This document shows positions 38,400 to 47,256 of a DNA stretch of 64,000 nt, piece by piece. The notes beneath the pieces were generated by a model. It was not told the DNA's origin, made no database searches, and saw only the letters and a list, made by a program, of their open reading frames with translations. The position numbers and the translations under genes are program-made. Each line of letters opens with the position of its first letter. Positions within the stretch are counted from its first letter, which is position 1. Origin of the DNA: Pigmentiphaga sp033795525 (lineage in GTDB: Bacteria; Pseudomonadota; Gammaproteobacteria; Burkholderiales; Burkholderiaceae_B); assembly GCF_033795525.1 (NCBI RefSeq), contig NZ_JARYGM010000002.1, forward strand, positions 744,001-808,000, given 5' to 3'.

Positions 38400-38729
38400 T
38401 GGTGCGCCCGGCCGGAATCGAACCGGCACGCCTCGCGGCTGCGGATTTTCTTACCCGCTACTGCTCGCGCAGCCGGATTGCGGCAAGGCAATACCGTTTG
38501 GGGTCTGGACTCTGCCTTGACCATCGCAACACGGCGAGCTGCCGCCGTTGCCTTAGGTCCCCGCCGTCGAGTCTCTACACACGCCCGGCGGCCACTGGGG
38601 CCGCCTGCTTGGCTCGGCGTTCCCGTGCCAGGGGTTCGCCGAATTTGACGGGTTCTACTCCCGGGCTTTCGCCCAGGGCACTCCACTTGTACGGAAGTCC
38701 GCTACGTCTACCAATTTCGTCACGGGCGC
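38400..38729 (-). tRNA. tRNA-Leu(UAA), interrupted by a group I intron
   Basis: The 5' exon (38695-38729, 35 nt) and 3' exon (38400-38449, with encoded CCA) join into an 85-nt class II tRNA. Acceptor GCGCCCG pairs with CGGGCGC. The D-arm is ACG/CGT with loop AAATTGGTAGA. Anticodon stem GCGGA/TCCGC encloses the loop CTT|AAAA (anticodon UAA). A long variable arm (GCC-GCGA-GGC) and T-arm GCCGG-TTCGATT-CCGGC follow. The intron lies between U34 and A35, the position used in cyanobacterial and plastid tRNA-Leu(UAA). Without splicing the anticodon is split, so function depends on intron removal. Confidence 0.93.
38450..38694 (-). ncRNA. Group I self-splicing intron (IC3-like), 245 nt
   Basis: Core elements in order on the minus strand are GTCAAATTCGGCGAACCC (38632-38649), AACGCCGAGCCAAGC (38607-38621), GTGTAGAGACTCGACGGC (38563-38580) and GCAGAGTCCAGAC (38503-38515). 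These match the layout of the tRNA-borne Azoarcus-type intron as I recall it. P7 pairs GACTC with GAGTC and P4 CGGCG with CGCCG. P1 pairs exon ACTT plus intron C with GGAGT, giving the conserved U-G wobble at the 5' splice site. The intron ends in G. P2 has a GAAA tetraloop. There is no open reading frame for a homing enzyme. Confidence 0.93.
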
Positions 38730-38810
38730 ACAGGCGCTATTGTGGCACAAGTGCAGCAGTCCGCTTTGCGGCCCCGGCGCCGCCGGCCTTGCGGGAGGCG
38801 GGCCAGGCGA

Positions 38811-40349
38811 CTACGCATATCGCTGGCGCAACACGTTCTTCTGCACCTTCCCCATCGTATTGCGGGGCAGTTCCTCGACGACGTGAATGCGCTTGGGCAC
38901 CTTGAAATTGGCGATCTTTCCCTTGAGCGCCGCGATCATCTCCGCCTCGCCCAGCTTAGCTCCAGGCTTGGGCACGACCACCGCCACCACCGCCTCGCCG
39001 AAATCCGGATGCGGCACGCCGATCACCGCGCTTTCGGCTACGCCCGGCATATCGTCGATGAAACTTTCGATTTCCTTGGGATAGACGTTGAAGCCCCCGG
39101 AGATGATCAGGTCCTTGCTACGGCCGACGATGGACAAATAGTTGTCCGGCACCTGCGCACCGCCGGACTCCCCCCCCCAGCGGCCCACGTCGCCGGTCTT
39201 GAACCAACCGTCCTGGGTGAATTCCTCGCGGGTCTTCTCCGGCATGCGCCAATAACCCTTGAACACATTGGGTCCGCGCACCTGGATGTTGCCGATTTCC
39301 CCCGGGGGGCACGGAACGCCGGCATCGTCGACCACCCGCACCGACACACCGGGCAAGGGCATGCCCACGGTTCCCCCAAGGCGCTCGCCCAGTGCGGGGT
39401 CGTAGGGATTGGAGACCAGCATGACGGTCTCGCTCATGCCGTAGCGTTCGAGAATGGTGTGGCCGGTGCGCTCGCGGAAGGCGTTGAAGGTTTCCATCAG
39501 CAGCGGGGCCGATCCCGATACGAACAGCCGCATGTTGCGGCAAGTGTCGCGGTCGAAGCCCGGCTCGGCCAGCAGTCGGACATAGTAAGTCGGGACCCCC
39601 ATCATGACGGTGCTGCGAGGCAGATAGCGCAACGCCGCGGCGACGTCCAGCCTGGGCAGCCAGATCATTTTCGCGCCCGCCAGCAAGGCGCCGTGGGCGG
39701 CCACGAACAGGCCGTGCACGTGGAAGATGGGCAGCATGTGAAGCAGCACGTCGTCGGCGCGCCAGCCCCAGTATTCGTGCAGCACCTGGGCGTTGGACGC
39801 CAGGTTGCCATGGGTCAACATGGCGCCCTTGCTGCGTCCGGTCGTACCGGAAGTATAGAGAATCGCCGCCAGGTCGTCCTGGCCGCGAGCGGCGACGGCA
39901 TGCTCGGGGGCCTGGCTGCGGGCGGCGTCGAGCAGCGTGCCGGTGCGGTCCTCGTCCAGGGTGTAGAGGTGCCGGGTGCCGGCGCGCTCGGCGCAACGGC
40001 GTATCCATTCCAGGTTCTTGCGCGCGCATACCACTACCGCCGGTTCGGCATCCCCCAGGAAATAATCGATCTCGGCTTCCTGGTACGCGGTGTTCAGCGG
40101 CAGATAGACATAGCCCGCACGCAGCGTGGCTAGATACAGCAACAACGCCTCGGGCGATTTCTCCACATGGGCGGCCACCCGGGCCCCTTCGGGAAGGCCC
40201 AGAGACTGCAACAGGTTCGCCATGCGCGCCGTGGCGGTTTCCACATCGCGCCACGTATAGTCGCCGGCTCCCGGCGCCTCGATGCACACCGTGTCGCGGT
40301 CGGCGGGGAAACCACCGGCCAGCAGGGAGTAAAGATTCGCGTCGTTCAT
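38811..40349 (-). CDS. matB: Malonyl-CoA synthetase
   Basis: Acyl-adenylate-forming enzyme that makes malonyl-CoA from malonate, CoA and ATP. The 512-residue product has the AMP-binding loop ILYTSGTTGRSKGAMLTHGN, MLPIFHVHGLFVA, ERYGMSETVMLVSNP, and the C-terminal GRSKDLIISGGFNVYPKEIE and PRNTMGKVQK with the catalytic Lys. Its start overlaps the enoyl-CoA hydratase stop by ATGA. Last gene of the malonate operon; the decarboxylase for its product is encoded upstream. Confidence 0.93.
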   Translation of the reverse strand: MNDANLYSLLAGGFPADRDTVCIEAPGAGDYTWRDVETATARMANLLQSLGLPEGARVAAHVEKSPEALLLYLATLRAGYVYLPLNTAYQEAEIDYFLGDAEPAVVVCARKNLEWIRRCAERAGTRHLYTLDEDRTGTLLDAARSQAPEHAVAARGQDDLAAILYTSGTTGRSKGAMLTHGNLASNAQVLHEYWGWRADDVLLHMLPIFHVHGLFVAAHGALLAGAKMIWLPRLDVAAALRYLPRSTVMMGVPTYYVRLLAEPGFDRDTCRNMRLFVSGSAPLLMETFNAFRERTGHTILERYGMSETVMLVSNPYDPALGERLGGTVGMPLPGVSVRVVDDAGVPCPPGEIGNIQVRGPNVFKGYWRMPEKTREEFTQDGWFKTGDVGRWGGESGGAQVPDNYLSIVGRSKDLIISGGFNVYPKEIESFIDDMPGVAESAVIGVPHPDFGEAVVAVVVPKPGAKLGEAEMIAALKGKIANFKVPKRIHVVEELPRNTMGKVQKNVLRQRYA

Positions 40350-41209
40350 CTATCGTCTTCGTTCAGGGAAAATGAAGCGTCAGCATCGAACTCGGGCGTC
40401 CGTCCCTCCAGGAACGCCGCCACGCCTTCGCGATGATCGCGGGTATCGCTATAAGAAAAAAACGCATCCAGCTCGGCCTCGTCGAGCGGTTCGGGCCGCG
40501 CCAGGCGCCGTACCATCCGCTTGTTCAGCGTCGCCGCCAATGGCGCGCCGCCGGCGATGCGCTGCAGCGTCCGGCCGGCCTCCGCCTCGAGGCCGGCGTC
40601 GTCCACCACGCGAGTCAGCAGCCCTTTTGCGTAAGCCTCGGGCGCCTCGATAATCCGGCCCTCCAGCAGCAGCTCCAGCGCCACCGCGCGTCCCGCCACT
40701 GCCAGCAGGCCCGCCAGTTCCGCCGGTGCCATCGGGAAGCCCAGCCGGCCGATCGGCGCCCCTATCCGAGCTGTACGGGCAGCAATGCGCAGGTCGCAGC
40801 AGCACGCGATCTCCAGGCCGCCTCCTACACATACCCCCTGGATTACGGCGAGGGTCGGCAACGGACACCGGGCCACCGCCCGCAACGCCGGCGCGATTAC
40901 CTGTTCATGATAATGCCGCACTGCCGCGCGACTCCCCCGTGCCTTGGGGAACTCCGAAATATCGGCGCCGGCGGCGAAATGGCCGTCGGCGCCGCGGATC
41001 ACCACGGCCCGCAGGCCGCGCTCGTCCGCGGCCGATCTCATCGCGGCCTCCAGTGCCTGCCACATGGCGACGGTGAGGGCATTGAGCTTACCGGGATGCG
41101 CCAGGGTAAGCGTCAGTACCGCACCCTCGCGCACGACCTCGATGCGCCCTGCGGAAGGCGGCGAATCCGTCGCGCGTGTTGCCGGCTCGCTGGCCGCCCG
41201 CTTGCCCAT
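40346..41209 (-). CDS. Enoyl-CoA hydratase/isomerase-family protein
   Basis: Crotonase-fold protein of 287 residues. HFAAGADISEF forms part of the oxyanion hole. GVCVGGGLEIACCCDLRIA and RIGAPIGRLGFPMAPAE follow, with Gly/Pro where many hydratases place a catalytic Glu, so the exact reaction is uncertain. It sits inside the malonate operon, overlapping matB (ATGA) and the receptor gene (one base). A role in handling malonyl-CoA or a related acyl-CoA is inferred from position only. Confidence 0.85.
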   Translation of the reverse strand: MGKRAASEPATRATDSPPSAGRIEVVREGAVLTLTLAHPGKLNALTVAMWQALEAAMRSAADERGLRAVVIRGADGHFAAGADISEFPKARGSRAAVRHYHEQVIAPALRAVARCPLPTLAVIQGVCVGGGLEIACCCDLRIAARTARIGAPIGRLGFPMAPAELAGLLAVAGRAVALELLLEGRIIEAPEAYAKGLLTRVVDDAGLEAEAGRTLQRIAGGAPLAATLNKRMVRRLARPEPLDEAELDAFFSYSDTRDHREGVAAFLEGRTPEFDADASFSLNEDDR

Positions 41210-42177
41210 CAGTCCGCCTTGACGCCCGCGTCTTTGGCGACCTTGGCCCAGCGCTGCACCTCTTCGTGCACGTACTTGCCGAACTGCTCGCTGGTATAGC
41301 GCGGGACCTCCGAACCGTTGCCCAGCCAGACTTTCTTGAGCTCAGGGGTTTCCAGGGCTTTCTGCACCTCGGCATACATGCGCTGGACGACCGGCTGGGG
41401 CGTGCCCTTGGGCGCCCACATGGCGTACCAGGTCGATACTTCGTAGCCTGGCAGGCCCGCCTCCGCGGCCGTCGGCACCTCCGGAAACGCCGACGAGCGA
41501 CGCGAGGCGGCTACGGCTATAGGCTTGATCTTGCCTCCCCGTATGTGCTGGGCCGACGAACCGAGGCCGTCGAAGGCCAGGTCCACCTGGCTTCCCATGA
41601 GCGCGAGCAGCATCGGTCCTGCACCCGTGTAGGGCACATGGGCGATCTCTACCCCGGTCTGCAGCTTGAACAACTCGCCGGCCAGATGGTGCGAGGTACC
41701 GTTGCCCGCCGAACCGAAGTTCAGCTTGCCCGGGTTGCTGCGCGCATGGGCGATCAAGCCCTTCAAGTCGTTGAACGGCGCGGTCGGCGCTGCCACGATG
41801 ATCTGGGGCGGTTGCGCGATGAGCGTGATCGGCACGAAGTCCTTCTCGATGTCGTAGGTCAGGCCTTTGTAGAACGACGGGGCGATCGCATGATGCGCCC
41901 CGCCGACGAAAAAGGTGTAGCCGTCGGGGGCGGCACGCGCCGCGATGGCCGCGCCGACCGTTCCTCCTGCGCCGCCCCGGTTGTCGACGACGACGCTTTG
42001 ACCGAGCTGGGTTCCCAACTGCTGGGCCAGCGGCCGCACGAAAGCGTCCGTGCCCCCGCCGGCCGGGAACGGCACGATGATGGTGACGGCCTTCGACGGC
42101 CATGTGTCCGCCGCTGCCGCATGGCCGCTCACGACCGCGCCCGCCAGGCACGCAAACAAGGCAATGCTGCGTTTCAT
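41209..42177 (-). CDS. Bug-family periplasmic solute receptor
   Basis: 322-residue extracytoplasmic receptor of the Bug (tripartite tricarboxylate transporter TctC) family. It has a signal peptide ending near SGHAAAADTW, the family opening SKAVTIIVPFPAGGGTDAFV, and APDGYTFFVGG. AGAGAGGAGACGGAG precedes the ATG. No TctA/TctB membrane genes lie nearby, so it must dock on a permease encoded elsewhere or act as a sensor. Operon position suggests malonate as ligand (inference). Confidence 0.9.
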   Translation of the reverse strand: MKRSIALFACLAGAVVSGHAAAADTWPSKAVTIIVPFPAGGGTDAFVRPLAQQLGTQLGQSVVVDNRGGAGGTVGAAIAARAAPDGYTFFVGGAHHAIAPSFYKGLTYDIEKDFVPITLIAQPPQIIVAAPTAPFNDLKGLIAHARSNPGKLNFGSAGNGTSHHLAGELFKLQTGVEIAHVPYTGAGPMLLALMGSQVDLAFDGLGSSAQHIRGGKIKPIAVAASRRSSAFPEVPTAAEAGLPGYEVSTWYAMWAPKGTPQPVVQRMYAEVQKALETPELKKVWLGNGSEVPRYTSEQFGKYVHEEVQRWAKVAKDAGVKAD

Positions 42178-42274
42178 CTCCGTCTCCTCTCTCTTGGTAT
42201 GAAGGTGCTACACGCCAGCTCGCCGGGCGTGTCCCCCGCCCGGTCTTCGCCCGATTATGGATCCGCCCGGTGTC

Positions 42275-43681
42275 TTACAGCAGCCGGGCAAAACCCCTGC
42301 TCATTTCCGGCCGGCCGCTGCTCAGCTTGGCCAGGTTGTCGTCCAGTGCATCCAGTTCGTACACATAATTCACCATCAGGCCGCACGACTGGCTGCGCCC
42401 CTTGCGCGAGAGATCCGCCCCCCAGTTCAAGCGCTCGATGCGCGCGCCGTTGCCCAGATGGAAACGCGCCACCGGATCCAGCGGCAGCGCTCCCTTGCGT
42501 TCCACCAGGTAACGGGCCGCCAGGCGCATCGCCAGCGCCTGTACGGCAGCGGGCGCCGGCTCCTCGTCCACCGCCTGTTGGATGCGCGCCAGCAGATCGG
42601 CGCCGGACTCCGCTTCACCGCCCTGGGCACCGGCCTTCTCGGCCTTGGCCAGCGCAGCGATCTCCTCGGCACTGCGCTTCTTGAGCCAATCGCAGAAACC
42701 CGGCATGGGCGAGAGCGTGGCGAAACGCTTGATTTTCGGGAGCTCCGCGTTGAGCTCTTCGATCACGCGCTTGAGCAGGAAATTGCCGAAACTGACGCCG
42801 CGCAACCCCTGCTGGGTATTGGAGATGGAATAGAAAATGGCCCACCGCGCCTTGTCCAGGTTCTCCATGGGTGCGCTTTCGTCGAGCAGGCGCTGCACGT
42901 TGTCCGCCATCTCGGCGCCAAACGCCACCTCGACGAAGATGAGCGGCTCGTTCGGCATGCGAGGATGGAAAAACGCGTAGCAGCGGCGATCCGAGTCCAG
43001 GCGATTGCGCAGGTCGGTCCAGGAGGCGATCTCATGCACGGCCTCGTACACGATGAGTTTTTCCAGCAGCGAGGCCGGCGAATCCCAGGTCATGCGGCGC
43101 AGCTCCAAGAGGCCGACGTCGAACCAGTTCGACAATAACCCCTCCAGGTCGGCATCCAAGCCCTGCAGCGCCGGAATGCGCGCGCGCCACGCCAGCATGT
43201 CGGTACGCAGCTCGAGCAGGAACGGAAGGCCCTCGGGCAAGGCATTGAGGCGCTTGAAAAAACGCACCCGGGCATGCGAGAGCGCCCGCGGCAGATCCGA
43301 CGGTGGTGTGTCCTTGCCGGCATCGGCCGGGCCGGCCGCCGAGGCTCCTACTTCGGCCAGGATGGCCAGCATCGCGCCGCGCCGCTCGGCGTCGGCCGTC
43401 CGGTACTGCTCCTGCCATGCCCGCGCGGCGCGGTTGGCGGCCACGTCGGTCAAGCGCGCCAGGAAGCACGGCAGCAACGACGCGCGCAGCCGGTTGGCAT
43501 CGCGGGTGGACAGCGCGGCGGTCTGCGTCGGCGGCGCCGGATCCGCCACGCCTTGCGGCCGCCCGCCGAACCACTTGCTCCAACGTGCCAGCAGGGATTG
43601 CGCCGGCTGAGGATCGGGAGCCGGCGCGGCGGGGCGGGTGTCTTGAGTATCTTGGCGGTCGCTATTGAGCATTTGGTTCAT
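42275..43681 (-). CDS. Malonyl-CoA decarboxylase
   Basis: Converts malonyl-CoA to acetyl-CoA and CO2 (MatA/MCD family). The 468-residue product has a helical N-terminal domain, then the GNAT-like catalytic domain with MPNEPLIFVEVAFG, FYSISNTQQGLRGVSFGNFL, FATLSPMPGFCDWL (catalytic Ser region), RFHLGNGARIERLNWGAD (catalytic His) and NYVYELDALDDN. The next gene after the GntR regulator. Together with MatB it forms the cytosolic malonate-to-acetyl-CoA route. Confidence 0.93.
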   Translation of the reverse strand: MNQMLNSDRQDTQDTRPAAPAPDPQPAQSLLARWSKWFGGRPQGVADPAPPTQTAALSTRDANRLRASLLPCFLARLTDVAANRAARAWQEQYRTADAERRGAMLAILAEVGASAAGPADAGKDTPPSDLPRALSHARVRFFKRLNALPEGLPFLLELRTDMLAWRARIPALQGLDADLEGLLSNWFDVGLLELRRMTWDSPASLLEKLIVYEAVHEIASWTDLRNRLDSDRRCYAFFHPRMPNEPLIFVEVAFGAEMADNVQRLLDESAPMENLDKARWAIFYSISNTQQGLRGVSFGNFLLKRVIEELNAELPKIKRFATLSPMPGFCDWLKKRSAEEIAALAKAEKAGAQGGEAESGADLLARIQQAVDEEPAPAAVQALAMRLAARYLVERKGALPLDPVARFHLGNGARIERLNWGADLSRKGRSQSCGLMVNYVYELDALDDNLAKLSSGRPEMSRGFARLL

Positions 43682-43706
43682 CCCCGGTGCGTCCTGGTAA
43701 CAACGA

Positions 43707-44471
43707 TCAGCCCGGCTGCCTGGGCAGCGAGGCCATCAAATCGGCAAAGCGCTGGCCCTGCACGACCACGTGGTCGCGCGCGCGTTCGGCGGCCAGCGCG
43801 GCATCGCCGGCAAGCAAGGCCTGGACGATGCCTTCATGTTCGTCGTAGGAAGTGGCGATGCGATCGCGCACCCGCAACTGCAGCCGCCGATAAGGCCCCA
43901 GGCGACGGTGCAGCTTGATGGCTTCCTCGGTCAGGAAGGCGTTGTAGCCGAGGGTATAGATGGTGCGGTGGAAAATCTCGTTCAGGTAGTAATAGGCATT
44001 GGCATCGCCGGCATCGCGCGAGGCCAGGCAGGCGTGGTGGGCGTCCTGCAGCTTCCGGTGGTCCTCGGCGGTCATGCGGCGGGCGGCCAGCCGCGCGCAC
44101 ATGGCCTCCAGCTCGCCCATGACATCGAACATTTCGACCAACCGTTGCGGACCGATCTGCGCCACCAGCGCCCCGCGGCGAGGACGCATCTCGACCAGCC
44201 CGGCCGAGGCAAGCTGTATCAAGGCTTCCCGTATAGGCGTGCGCGAGACGCCGAAGCGGTTTGCCAGTACGGTCTCGTCCAGCGGGTCACCCGGCGACAA
44301 CTCCCCGACGGCGATCAACTCCTCGATGGTTTCGCGCAGCGTTTCCGAACGCTTCTTGTCGCCCTGCCGCGCCGATCCGGCAGCAGCGGCGTCAGCAGGA
44401 CGTGCCACCCCCGGGCGGCCAGGACGCTCGCTTTCGCCGGCAGATACGGAGGGGGACAGGCGGGACGACAT
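43707..44471 (-). CDS. GntR/FadR-family regulator of malonate use (MatR-like)
   Basis: 254-residue GntR-type factor. A non-conserved N-terminal tail is followed by the winged helix (PLDETVLANRFGVSRTPIRE) and an FCD domain with ligand/metal residues (YYYLNEIFHRTIYTLG). It is the first gene of the malonate operon. A perfect palindrome CTTGTATACAAG lies 25 bp upstream of its ATG, matching the TTGTATACAA operator described for MatR. Malonate-relieved autorepression of the whole operon is therefore likely. Confidence 0.88.
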   Translation of the reverse strand: MSSRLSPSVSAGESERPGRPGVARPADAAAAGSARQGDKKRSETLRETIEELIAVGELSPGDPLDETVLANRFGVSRTPIREALIQLASAGLVEMRPRRGALVAQIGPQRLVEMFDVMGELEAMCARLAARRMTAEDHRKLQDAHHACLASRDAGDANAYYYLNEIFHRTIYTLGYNAFLTEEAIKLHRRLGPYRRLQLRVRDRIATSYDEHEGIVQALLAGDAALAAERARDHVVVQGQRFADLMASLPRQPG

Positions 44472-44495
44472 GCAGCCATCTTGCCGGAACCCGCT

Positions 44496-44507
44496 CTTGT
44501 ATACAAG
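44496..44507. promoter_or_regulatory. MatR-type operator palindrome
   Basis: CTTGTATACAAG is a perfect 12-bp palindrome upstream of the gntR start, in an AT-rich stretch (44500-44530) that probably contains the promoter. The core TTGTATACAA is the published MatR recognition sequence in rhizobial mat operons. Confidence 0.75.
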
Positions 44508-44541
44508 AACTTTTTATAAATACACAAATTGCGGGATAAGC

Positions 44542-46206
44542 TTACACATGCCGGGACTTGCGTCTCTCCAGCCATACCGTCGCTGCCACCATCAGGGTGG
44601 TCGTCAGCGCCACGGTCACCAGGCTCATGGCCATGCCCTGCCCCACCGAGCCTTGCTCGAACTGCCGCCAGATGAACAGCGACACGGTTTGCACGCCCGT
44701 GGGCGCCAGCAGCAGCGACGCCACCAGTTCACGCGAGGCGACGGCGAAGACCAGGAGCATGGCGGCGGCCAGGCTAGGCGCTAGCAGCGGCAGCAGGATA
44801 CGCAGCAGTGCCTTGATGGCGCCCGCGCCGTGCACCCGGGCGGCGGCTTCCAGGCCATCGCCGATCTGCATCAGCGCTGCGTGGCAATAGCGGACGGGAT
44901 ATGGCAGCAGCAGGCAGCAATAAGCCAACAGCAGAATGCCCCAGGTGTTGTACGGCGTCATGGGCCAGAACCCCTGGTTCCAGGCGAGGATCAGTCCGAC
45001 CCCGACCACGACGCCCGGCATGGTATTGGGTAGCACGGCCAGTGCATCCAGGAGCACGCGGCCGCGTGCCCGGGTCTTGACCACGCAGTAGGCCACCAGT
45101 ACGCCGATCAGGCCGGTCGCCACCGCCGCCCCCAAGCCCAGCAGCAGGCTAGTTGCCAGCGCGCGGGAGGCTTCGCTGCCACTGGCGGCGATAGCCTCGA
45201 AATGCGTGAGCGACAGATTGCCGGCGGTCAGACCGCCCGACAAGGTCCTGCTGAAGGCCGTCGCGGCAATGGCGAACAACGGCGCAAACGCGGCCACCGC
45301 TACCGTCGCGGCGAACAACAAGGCAGCGGGCCAACGCCACGCCCCCAACGAGAGCAATTCGCCGCGGCCGGGTTTACCGGTCGTGGTCTCATAGTTGCTT
45401 CCCCTGACCATGCGGCGCTGCCAGGCGAAGGCCAGCATGGCCAGAGCAACCAGGATCAGCGACAGCACCGATGCCCCGGGCAAATCGATCGGCCATTCCG
45501 AGAACCGCCGCTCGATGCCGGTGACCAGCACAAAGAACCCCGCGTTGGCCGCCAGTGCTGCCGGCGTTCCGTATTCCTCGATGGCCATCGCGAACACCAG
45601 CAGCAGGCTGGCCGCGATGCCGGGCAAGGCAAGCGGCAGCGTGATGCGGCAGAAACAGCGCCAAGCTCCGCCGCCGCATACTCTTCCCACCTGCGCCAGG
45701 CGTGATCCCGAAGCGGCCATCGTGCGCGACACCGCGAAATAGACGACCGGCACCACATTCCAGACCATGACGAACACGACGCCGCCGAACGAGAACAGCG
45801 CCCCACCGGCATGCACGCCCAGCAATTGCTGCAGATAGCCGCGCGGCTGCAACAGCATGATCCAGCCCAGCGCACTGATATAAGGCGGAATCATGAACGG
45901 CACCAGCATCAATACATCCCACAGCCTGGCGCCCGGCACATTGAAAAGACCCCGTAGCGTGCCCAGCGGAATACCGATGGCGGCCGCTCCAAGGACCACG
46001 CAGGCACCGAGCTTGAGTGTATTGAAGGTCAGTTCGACCAGCACCGGGTCGCCCAACGTCGCCGCCAGGTGGGCGAACGGACGAGCCAGCGAGCCTTGGG
46101 CCAGTTCAGGGAAAACCGCCTGTAGCAGGACGAAGCCCAATGGCATGGCCACCAGGATGCCCAAGGCCGACACGGCCGCGCCGAGCAGCCACGTATTCGC
46201 GCGCAT
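44542..46206 (-). CDS. ABC transporter double permease (FbpB/AfuB type)
   Basis: 554-residue membrane protein made of two fused permease domains with about twelve helices. Each half has an EAA-like loop facing the ATPase (GGGAWRCFCRITLPLALPGI; HGAGAIKALLRILLPLLAPS). Such permeases serve ferric-iron, phosphonate or sugar-phosphate importers. It is the last gene of a leftward ATPase-receptor-permease unit; the substrate is unresolved. Confidence 0.87.
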   Translation of the reverse strand: MRANTWLLGAAVSALGILVAMPLGFVLLQAVFPELAQGSLARPFAHLAATLGDPVLVELTFNTLKLGACVVLGAAAIGIPLGTLRGLFNVPGARLWDVLMLVPFMIPPYISALGWIMLLQPRGYLQQLLGVHAGGALFSFGGVVFVMVWNVVPVVYFAVSRTMAASGSRLAQVGRVCGGGAWRCFCRITLPLALPGIAASLLLVFAMAIEEYGTPAALAANAGFFVLVTGIERRFSEWPIDLPGASVLSLILVALAMLAFAWQRRMVRGSNYETTTGKPGRGELLSLGAWRWPAALLFAATVAVAAFAPLFAIAATAFSRTLSGGLTAGNLSLTHFEAIAASGSEASRALATSLLLGLGAAVATGLIGVLVAYCVVKTRARGRVLLDALAVLPNTMPGVVVGVGLILAWNQGFWPMTPYNTWGILLLAYCCLLLPYPVRYCHAALMQIGDGLEAAARVHGAGAIKALLRILLPLLAPSLAAAMLLVFAVASRELVASLLLAPTGVQTVSLFIWRQFEQGSVGQGMAMSLVTVALTTTLMVAATVWLERRKSRHV

Positions 46207-46246
46207 CGGTGCCGCTCCTTCTTCGCTATGCAGTGCCCTCTGCGCC

Positions 46247-47212
46247 TTACTTGCGGCCGAACAAGGCCGTGAAGCGCTCCAACAGCGACTGGCGTCCGGC
46301 GCGCTGCGCCTCGCTTTCCGCAGGCAACGCCTTGATGTCCTTGATCACCGGACGCTTGGCCTTCACGTCCTGGCGAGCGGGCATGAGGTAGGTGGCCGCG
46401 ACGCGTGCCTGACCGGCGTCGGACAGCACGAAATCGACAAAGCGCTTGGCATCGTCCTGATGGCGGCTGGATTTCAAGATCATCATGGGCCGTGCCGCGA
46501 TCACCGTGCCGCTGGACGGGAAGATGACCTCGATGCTCTCGCCCTTGGCCTGGTTGCCCAGCGCCACGTAATCCACTGCCCCGAAGACCGCGGCCTTGGC
46601 GCCCTGCAGCACCGGATTCATGGCCTGGGCATTGGCGCCGGCAATAGCCATACCGTTGTGCTTGAGATCCTCGAACAGGCGCCACGCCTCATCGCCGCGT
46701 GCGGCCTGCAGGCCGGAGAGCAACTCCAGCGCTGTGCCGGACTGCGCGGGATCCGGCATGTTGACCAGACCCTTGAATTGCGGCTTGGCCAGGTCGGCCC
46801 AGTCGGCCGGCCGCGGCGTGCCGCTCTGGGTATTCCAGGCTATGGCCAGCGCCGACAGGCCTTGCGCGACATAGCTGGGCCCTTTGTATTCGGCCGGCAC
46901 CTGCGCTGCGTTCGGGCTGACGTACGGCAGGAGCCAACCGCGCTTGTCCAGGTCCAGCGCGCTGTCCCAAGAGGCCGAGATCACCACGTCGGCCTTGGGA
47001 TTCGATGCCTCGGCTTCCAGCCTGGCCATGACCTTGCCCGTATCTGCCTGGAACACATCAACGGCAATACCGGTTTCCTTCTTGAAGTCATCCGCCAGTT
47101 GCTTGATCAATCCGCCGGGCCCGGCGGTATAGACGGTCAAGGCCTGCGCAGAGCCCGCAGCCAGCAAGGAAGCGAGCGCCAAGGCGCCCATCAGAGGCTT
47201 GATTTTCATCAT
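46247..47212 (-). CDS. ABC periplasmic binding protein (Fbp/Afu/AEP type)
   Basis: Class II solute receptor of about 321 residues with a signal peptide (ALALASLLAAGSAQA) and LTVYTAGPGGLIKQLADDF, ADVVISASWDSALDLDKRG and QSGTALELLSGLQAARGD. Related receptors bind ferric iron, hexose phosphates or 2-aminoethylphosphonate. I see no Tyr-Tyr iron signature that decides it. The start is ATG at 47212 after AGGA. Sits between the ATPase and permease genes. Confidence 0.86.
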   Translation of the reverse strand: MMKIKPLMGALALASLLAAGSAQALTVYTAGPGGLIKQLADDFKKETGIAVDVFQADTGKVMARLEAEASNPKADVVISASWDSALDLDKRGWLLPYVSPNAAQVPAEYKGPSYVAQGLSALAIAWNTQSGTPRPADWADLAKPQFKGLVNMPDPAQSGTALELLSGLQAARGDEAWRLFEDLKHNGMAIAGANAQAMNPVLQGAKAAVFGAVDYVALGNQAKGESIEVIFPSSGTVIAARPMMILKSSRHQDDAKRFVDFVLSDAGQARVAATYLMPARQDVKAKRPVIKDIKALPAESEAQRAGRQSLLERFTALFGRK

Positions 47213-47256
47213 CGAGAGTCCTGAGTGGAAAAACGGCATAGCGCCGGGAGAATCAT

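Noticed and set aside
38399..38905. Open frames across the tRNA-Leu region
   Set aside because: The stretch is explained base by base by tRNA exons and a group I intron; the translations have no protein character.
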